Part shown: one piece after another, positions 33,367 to 37,112 of the stretch | Layout of the letters: each line of letters starts with the position of its first letter | Position numbering within the stretch: the stretch's first letter is position 1 | Origin: Anaerolineae bacterium | GTDB taxonomy: Bacteria; Chloroflexota; Anaerolineae; Anaerolineales; E44-bin32 | DNA: 37,112 bases | Reading direction: 5' to 3' | NCBI GenBank assembly: GCA_011192015.1 | Contig: DUET01000098.1 | Coordinates: 1 to 37,112 of the forward strand | Notes under the pieces: model-generated | What the model saw: the letters and a program-made list of their open reading frames with translations, nothing else | Told to the model about the DNA's origin: nothing | Database searches by the model: none | Program-made: the position numbers and the translations under genes

Positions 33367-33753
33367 ATGCAGAGACGATCTTCCCGATTGAGCATGCGCC
33401 TCGTGGCATTTGCCAACTCAGCCGTATTCATTGCGGTCGCGTGTTTCGTTCCCGTGGGTTTGGCGGGTTGTGCAGGAGAAAACCGCAATCATCAGGTCGC
33501 AACCATCACACCTGTTGCACTTGATGAAACCACCACACCCTTACCGGCTGCACAAGAACCTGAAGATACGGGAGATGTCATGCGACGACGCATCTACTCG
33601 ACGCTTATTTCCACCGCAGTCTTGACATTTTGTACACTCCTGCTGCTGGGGGCATACGTTTCACTTCGTGATCCCCTGCGAAGGCGTTGGATCGAGATGC
33701 GCATGAGAGAGCTTCGCCGCCGAGAGCGAAGAAGTCGACACAAAAGACCATGA
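33367..33753 (+). CDS. Small lipoprotein with second membrane helix and basic tail (unknown function)
   Basis: The protein of 128 residues starts with MQRRSSRLSMRL and a hydrophobic core that ends in the lipobox VGLAGC, predicting lipid attachment at Cys35. An acidic and Thr/Pro-rich linker (TTTPLPAAQEPEDTGD) leads to a second hydrophobic helix (about 77-100, STLISTAVLTFCTLLLLGAYV). A very basic tail (RRRWIEMRMRELRRRERRSRHKR) closes the protein. The tail should remain in the cytoplasm. No family is recognised. The start is uncertain: the upstream TTG at 33334 and the ATG at 33394 are alternatives, and no strong Shine-Dalgarno sequence is seen. Its TGA overlaps the pth ATG. Confidence 0.65.
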   Translation: MQRRSSRLSMRLVAFANSAVFIAVACFVPVGLAGCAGENRNHQVATITPVALDETTTPLPAAQEPEDTGDVMRRRIYSTLISTAVLTFCTLLLLGAYVSLRDPLRRRWIEMRMRELRRRERRSRHKRP

Positions 33754-34355
33754 ACAACATGAAACCCAGCCAGACATCCGAACTCTTCCTCATCGTGGGA
33801 TTGGGCAACCCCGGGCGGGAGCATTTACACAACCGTCATAACGTGGGATTCATGGTTGTCGATCGGCTTGCATCTCTATCGGGCAGCAGCTTCAATCGTC
33901 TCGAATTCCAATCCATCTTGGCCGAAGGCATGCTGGAAGCGAAGAAGCTGATCCTTTGCAAACCACAGACTTTCATGAACGTCTCTGGAACCTCCGTGGC
34001 TCCACTCATCCGCCATTACGATATTCCATTGCCGAATGTACTCGTGATCAGCGATGACATCGATCTCCCCCTCGGGCAAATCCGCCTCCGCCCCTTCGGG
34101 GGCACGGGTGGCCATAAGGGCCTGCAATCCATCCAGGATGAACTGGGATCTCAGGAATTCCCACGCCTGCGCATCGGCATCGGTCGACCTTCGGGGAAAA
34201 AAGATCCTGCTGACTTTGTGCTCGAGAATTTCACAGAGAGCGAATACCTTGAATTCGAAATCGATCTCAAACGAGCTGTTGATTGCGTGATCTCCTACAT
34301 GAAAAACGGGATCGAACATGCAATGACGAACTTCAATCGAACGAATGAAACCTGA
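33750..34355 (+). CDS. pth: Peptidyl-tRNA hydrolase
   Basis: The 201-residue enzyme releases peptides from peptidyl-tRNA that has dropped off the ribosome. It begins LIVGLGNPGREHLHNRHNVGFM with Asn20 and the catalytic His30. KPQTFMNVSG, SDDIDLPLGQIRLRP and GGTGGHKGLQSI follow, then GIGRP and DFVLENF near the end. Length and motif order match bacterial Pth. The ATG overlaps the previous stop (ATGA), giving translational coupling; a second ATG at 33759 is possible. The mfd start follows its stop directly. Confidence 0.96.
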   Translation: MNNMKPSQTSELFLIVGLGNPGREHLHNRHNVGFMVVDRLASLSGSSFNRLEFQSILAEGMLEAKKLILCKPQTFMNVSGTSVAPLIRHYDIPLPNVLVISDDIDLPLGQIRLRPFGGTGGHKGLQSIQDELGSQEFPRLRIGIGRPSGKKDPADFVLENFTESEYLEFEIDLKRAVDCVISYMKNGIEHAMTNFNRTNET

Positions 34356-37112
34356 ATGAATCTATCTGCGCTTATCCGCCGCTTTCATGAGCTGCCGGAA
34401 TACGATCCGCTTAGAGGAGCGATGCTGTCCGGGAAGGATGTTCCCCCTTTCTTGGACCTGCCCCGCGCCGTACGCGCTGCTCTTGCTGTGAGCCTGGTTC
34501 GCGATCTCAAGCGGAATTCATTACTGCTTGTTGCACGAAACGATCGCATGCTCACCCTTTCTGAGGAGTTGCTGGCATGGGATCCCCAGTTGCGATTGTT
34601 GCTCTTCCCTGAACCTAACCCGATCTTCTATGAGCAAGCAGCCTGGTGGCCTCGCACCATTCATCAGCGCGCAGCCACTCTTGCGATCCTGACCGATCCT
34701 TCAGGGCCAGATATCCAGGGCAACCACTCGTCAGAATCCCCCATGCTGATCCTGGCGTCGACCAAAGCCGTCATGACGCGCACGCTCGGCTTGCAGGATT
34801 TCCTCGATAGTGCAAGCATGCTGGAAGCAGGAAAAGAGATCCGTCTCGATCGGTTGTTGCAATTGTTCGTCGAGATCGGATACAGCCCGTCAACGATCGT
34901 TACCGACAAGGGTCAATTCAGCCGACGCGGAGGCATCCTGGATTTCTGGGCACCCGCAGATGACCAGCCCACCCGCGTTGAATTCTTCGGGGATGAGGTT
35001 GAATCGCTGCGTCGATTTGATGCCGCATCGCAGCGATCCGGTGAGATCACCACACGTGCTCGAGTCACTCCCGCGCGGGAGGGCATGCCGCGTCTCTATC
35101 AAACCGAATGGAATGCCTGGATGCCGCCCGATCCAGAGCTTGAGGGCTCACCCGATCAACACTTCCTTGAATTCGCATTGCCCTGCATGAGCCCCACGCC
35201 GACTGGCTTGTTGGATTACCTCCCTCCCGAGACAATGATTCTGATCGATGACGCGGCTGCACTTGAGCATGCCATCTCGGATCAGGAGGAGCAGGCAATC
35301 GCCCTGCGTAACGAACAGATCCAGGCCAATCAACTCCCCGCAGATTTTCCGATCCCCTATCTCACGCTTGCCGATTTGCAGGAGGTATTGGCCGAGCGGA
35401 ATGCACTCAATCTGGGCCTGGCCTCTGAACTCGATCCTGAAATCAATCAGCTGATCGGTGATCGATTCGGACCTGGGCCTCGTTTCGGTGGTCAGCTTCG
35501 AGCTCTGTTTGATCATCTCTCCCATCAACAGCAGGCGCACAACACGACCGTGATCGTCAGCCGTCAAGCCCCCCGGCTGAGCGCCCTGTGGAGCCAGGAG
35601 GGCAGCGAGAGCACGGTCATTCAATCCCTTCCCGATGATCTCCATCCCGGAGAAATCTATTTCATTCACGGTGCATTGAGCGAAGGTTGGATCCTGACCC
35701 AGGACAAAGACACGAGAACACACTTGCTCACCGATGCGGAGATCTTCGGCTGGGCTCGCCCGCGTCCCCACCGGCGCCCAAAGGTTCGGGCCAGGTCGCC
35801 CGAGGCAAGTTATGCCGATCTCAGGCCAAACGGTTTGGTGGTCCATTTGGATTTCGGCATCGGTCGATTCATGGGTTTGGTGGAACGCACCCTGGATGGC
35901 ATGAAGCGTGAGTACCTGCTCGTTGAATACGCCGATGGAGATCAGCTCTACGTACCCATCCATCAGGCAGACAGATTGTCCAGCTATGTGGGCGCAGATT
36001 CATCTCTTCCCAAGATCTCACGTCTGGGAACCCAAACCTGGGAGAACACGAAACGGCAAGCCAGGAAAGCTATCGAAGATGTCGCCCGTGATCTGCTTGA
36101 GCTCTACGCCAAACGATTGGCCGTCTCCGGATTCGCCTTCTCTCCTGACAGCGATTGGCAGAAAGAATTGGAGGCTTCCTTCCCATACATGGAAACGGAC
36201 GACCAGCTTGAAGCGATTGCGGCAGTCAAGATAGACATGGAACGTCCGCGACCCATGGATCGCCTGATCTGCGGCGACGTAGGTTACGGGAAAACCGAGG
36301 TCGCCCTGCGCGCGGCCTTCAAAGCCATCATGGACGGTAAGCAAGTGGGGATGCTCGTCCCCACAACCGTGCTGGCCCAACAACACTACAACACCTTCCT
36401 GCAACGACTGGCTCCCTTCCCCGCGGAAATCGAGATGCTGTCGCGGTTCCGCAGCCGAACCGAGGCCACGTCGATCTTGGAACGCCTGGTCAACGGAGAG
36501 ATCGACATCGTCATCGGAACTCACCGGCTTCTGCAGCAGGACGTGCGCTTCCGGGATTTGGGATTGCTGATCATCGACGAGGAACAACGCTTCGGCGTTA
36601 CGCACAAAGAACATCTCAAACAGATGCGTACGGAAGTCGATGTTCTGACCATGACGGCAACACCGATCCCGCGGACACTCTACATGTCGCTGACCGGCAT
36701 CCGAGACATCTCGACGATCAACACACCTCCGGAAGAGCGCCTGCCCGTGAGAACGCAGGTCGGGCTCTACAATCCTCGCCTGATCCGGCAGGCGGTCCTG
36801 CGCGAGATCCATCGCGGCGGGCAGGTGTTCTTCGTACACAACAGGGTCATGACGATCGGCGCCATGAAGCGTCGGCTCGAAACACTCGTACCCGAAGCGT
36901 GCATCGAGATCGCTCACGGGCAGATGCACGAGCGTGAACTGGAAGCCGTGATGGATCGATTCACGCACGGCGAGATCGACGTACTTCTGAGTACCTCAAT
37001 CATCGAATCAGGGCTCGACATTCCCAACGCCAACACGTTGATCGTCGATAGGGCGGATGGGTTTGGATTGGCCCAGCTCTATCAATTGCGAGGACGCGTG
37101 GGCCGGGGTACA
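34356..37112 (+). CDS. mfd: Transcription-repair coupling factor Mfd (partial, 3' end outside window)
   Basis: The frame is open from ATG at 34356 to the window end (919 residues; typical Mfd is about 1150). Mfd displaces stalled RNA polymerase and recruits UvrA. The N-terminal third is the UvrB-like module (about 1-380). The RNA polymerase-interacting domain is seen at about 485-560 ([34 protein letters not shown]). The RecG-like helicase follows: Walker [14 protein letters not shown] with Lys646, [19 protein letters not shown] with Asp741/Glu742, [10 protein letters not shown], and the final RGRVGRG motif at the edge. The C-terminal regulatory domain lies beyond. The ATG directly follows the pth stop codon. 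Confidence 0.97.
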   Translation, partial: MNLSALIRRFHELPEYDPLRGAMLSGKDVPPFLDLPRAVRAALAVSLVRDLKRNSLLLVARNDRMLTLSEELLAWDPQLRLLLFPEPNPIFYEQAAWWPRTIHQRAATLAILTDPSGPDIQGNHSSESPMLILASTKAVMTRTLGLQDFLDSASMLEAGKEIRLDRLLQLFVEIGYSPSTIVTDKGQFSRRGGILDFWAPADDQPTRVEFFGDEVESLRRFDAASQRSGEITTRARVTPAREGMPRLYQTEWNAWMPPDPELEGSPDQHFLEFALPCMSPTPTGLLDYLPPETMILIDDAAALEHAISDQEEQAIALRNEQIQANQLPADFPIPYLTLADLQEVLAERNALNLGLASELDPEINQLIGDRFGPGPRFGGQLRALFDHLSHQQQAHNTTVIVSRQAPRLSALWSQEGSESTVIQSLPDDLHPGEIYFIHGALSEGWILTQDKDTRTHLLTDAEIFGWARPRPHRRPKVRARSPEASYADLRPNGLVVHLDFGIGRFMGLVERTLDGMKREYLLVEYADGDQLYVPIHQADRLSSYVGADSSLPKISRLGTQTWENTKRQARKAIEDVARDLLELYAKRLAVSGFAFSPDSDWQKELEASFPYMETDDQLEAIAAVKIDMERPRPMDRLICGDVGYGKTEVALRAAFKAIMDGKQVGMLVPTTVLAQQHYNTFLQRLAPFPAEIEMLSRFRSRTEATSILERLVNGEIDIVIGTHRLLQQDVRFRDLGLLIIDEEQRFGVTHKEHLKQMRTEVDVLTMTATPIPRTLYMSLTGIRDISTINTPPEERLPVRTQVGLYNPRLIRQAVLREIHRGGQVFFVHNRVMTIGAMKRRLETLVPEACIEIAHGQMHERELEAVMDRFTHGEIDVLLSTSIIESGLDIPNANTLIVDRADGFGLAQLYQLRGRVGRGT

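Noticed and set aside
1-37112. CRISPR arrays, insertion sequences, phage or integrase modules
   Set aside because: No regularly spaced repeats, transposase motifs or att-like repeats were seen; the gene order is ordinary core genome.

Overview
This window looks like chromosomal core genome from a bacterium, most likely a Chloroflexi (Anaerolineae-type) lineage. That placement is inferred from gene content and domain architecture: rpoC without an adjacent rpoB, an L31 protein fused to an RNA polymerase alpha-CTD-like domain, a CTC-type L25, a YugP-type zinc peptidase and several multi-domain sensor kinases. No 16S or other marker RNA is present to test it. Base composition looks moderately GC-rich by eye. 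Genes are tightly packed, many junctions overlap, and the longest gap between genes is about 220 bases (26350-26566). I found no tRNA, rRNA, CRISPR array, insertion sequence or phage module.

Layout. 1-1530 (-): 5'-complete part of a GH36 alpha-galactosidase, divergent from an OsmC-family protein (1667-2086, +). 2200-4635 (-): a TIM-barrel-like/SnoaL two-domain protein and DNA polymerase IV. 4788-5090 (+): a small Cys-rich protein with its own promoter. 5113-7748 (-): thymidine kinase, phosphoribosyltransferase and CCA-adding-enzyme-like nucleotidyltransferase. 7839-9374 (-): ribosomal operon rplU-rpmA-rpmE with a consensus promoter, a leader hairpin and a terminator. 9551-13804 (-): rpoC with its own promoter. 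13999-17301 (-): a giant membrane sensor histidine kinase, divergent from a + strand overlapping operon of response regulator-ParA/CpaE ATPase, sirtuin and GAF histidine kinase (17440-20601). 20611-22335 (-): MutL with endonuclease motif.

From 22543 onward most genes are on +: HAD hydrolase, one-TM protein, lone CoA-transferase A-like subunit, S41 peptidase and YugP peptidase, closed by a terminator at 26415-26448. A second promoter (26470-26498) starts a NIL-domain protein, MgtE magnesium channel and diacylglycerol kinase-like protein. These are followed by a methyltransferase, TrmI tRNA methyltransferase, a helical-repeat/zinc-ribbon protein and a Nudix hydrolase. 31961-33191 (-) holds ribosomal protein L25 and a beta-solenoid-like membrane protein. 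33367-37112 (+) holds a small lipoprotein, peptidyl-tRNA hydrolase and Mfd (cut by the window end).

Functionally, the window mixes information processing (RpoC, L21, L27, L31, L25, Pth, TrmI, CCA enzyme), DNA repair (DinB, MutL, Mfd), nucleotide salvage (Tdk, Hpt-like), and a signalling cluster that could link phosphorelay to NAD-dependent deacetylation. The most unusual items are the L31-alphaCTD fusion, the histone-H1-like tail on L21, the response regulator/sirtuin/kinase operon, the NIL-MgtE pair and the beta-solenoid anchored protein. Promoter and terminator calls come from reading consensus matches by eye; starts were chosen mainly from Shine-Dalgarno spacing.
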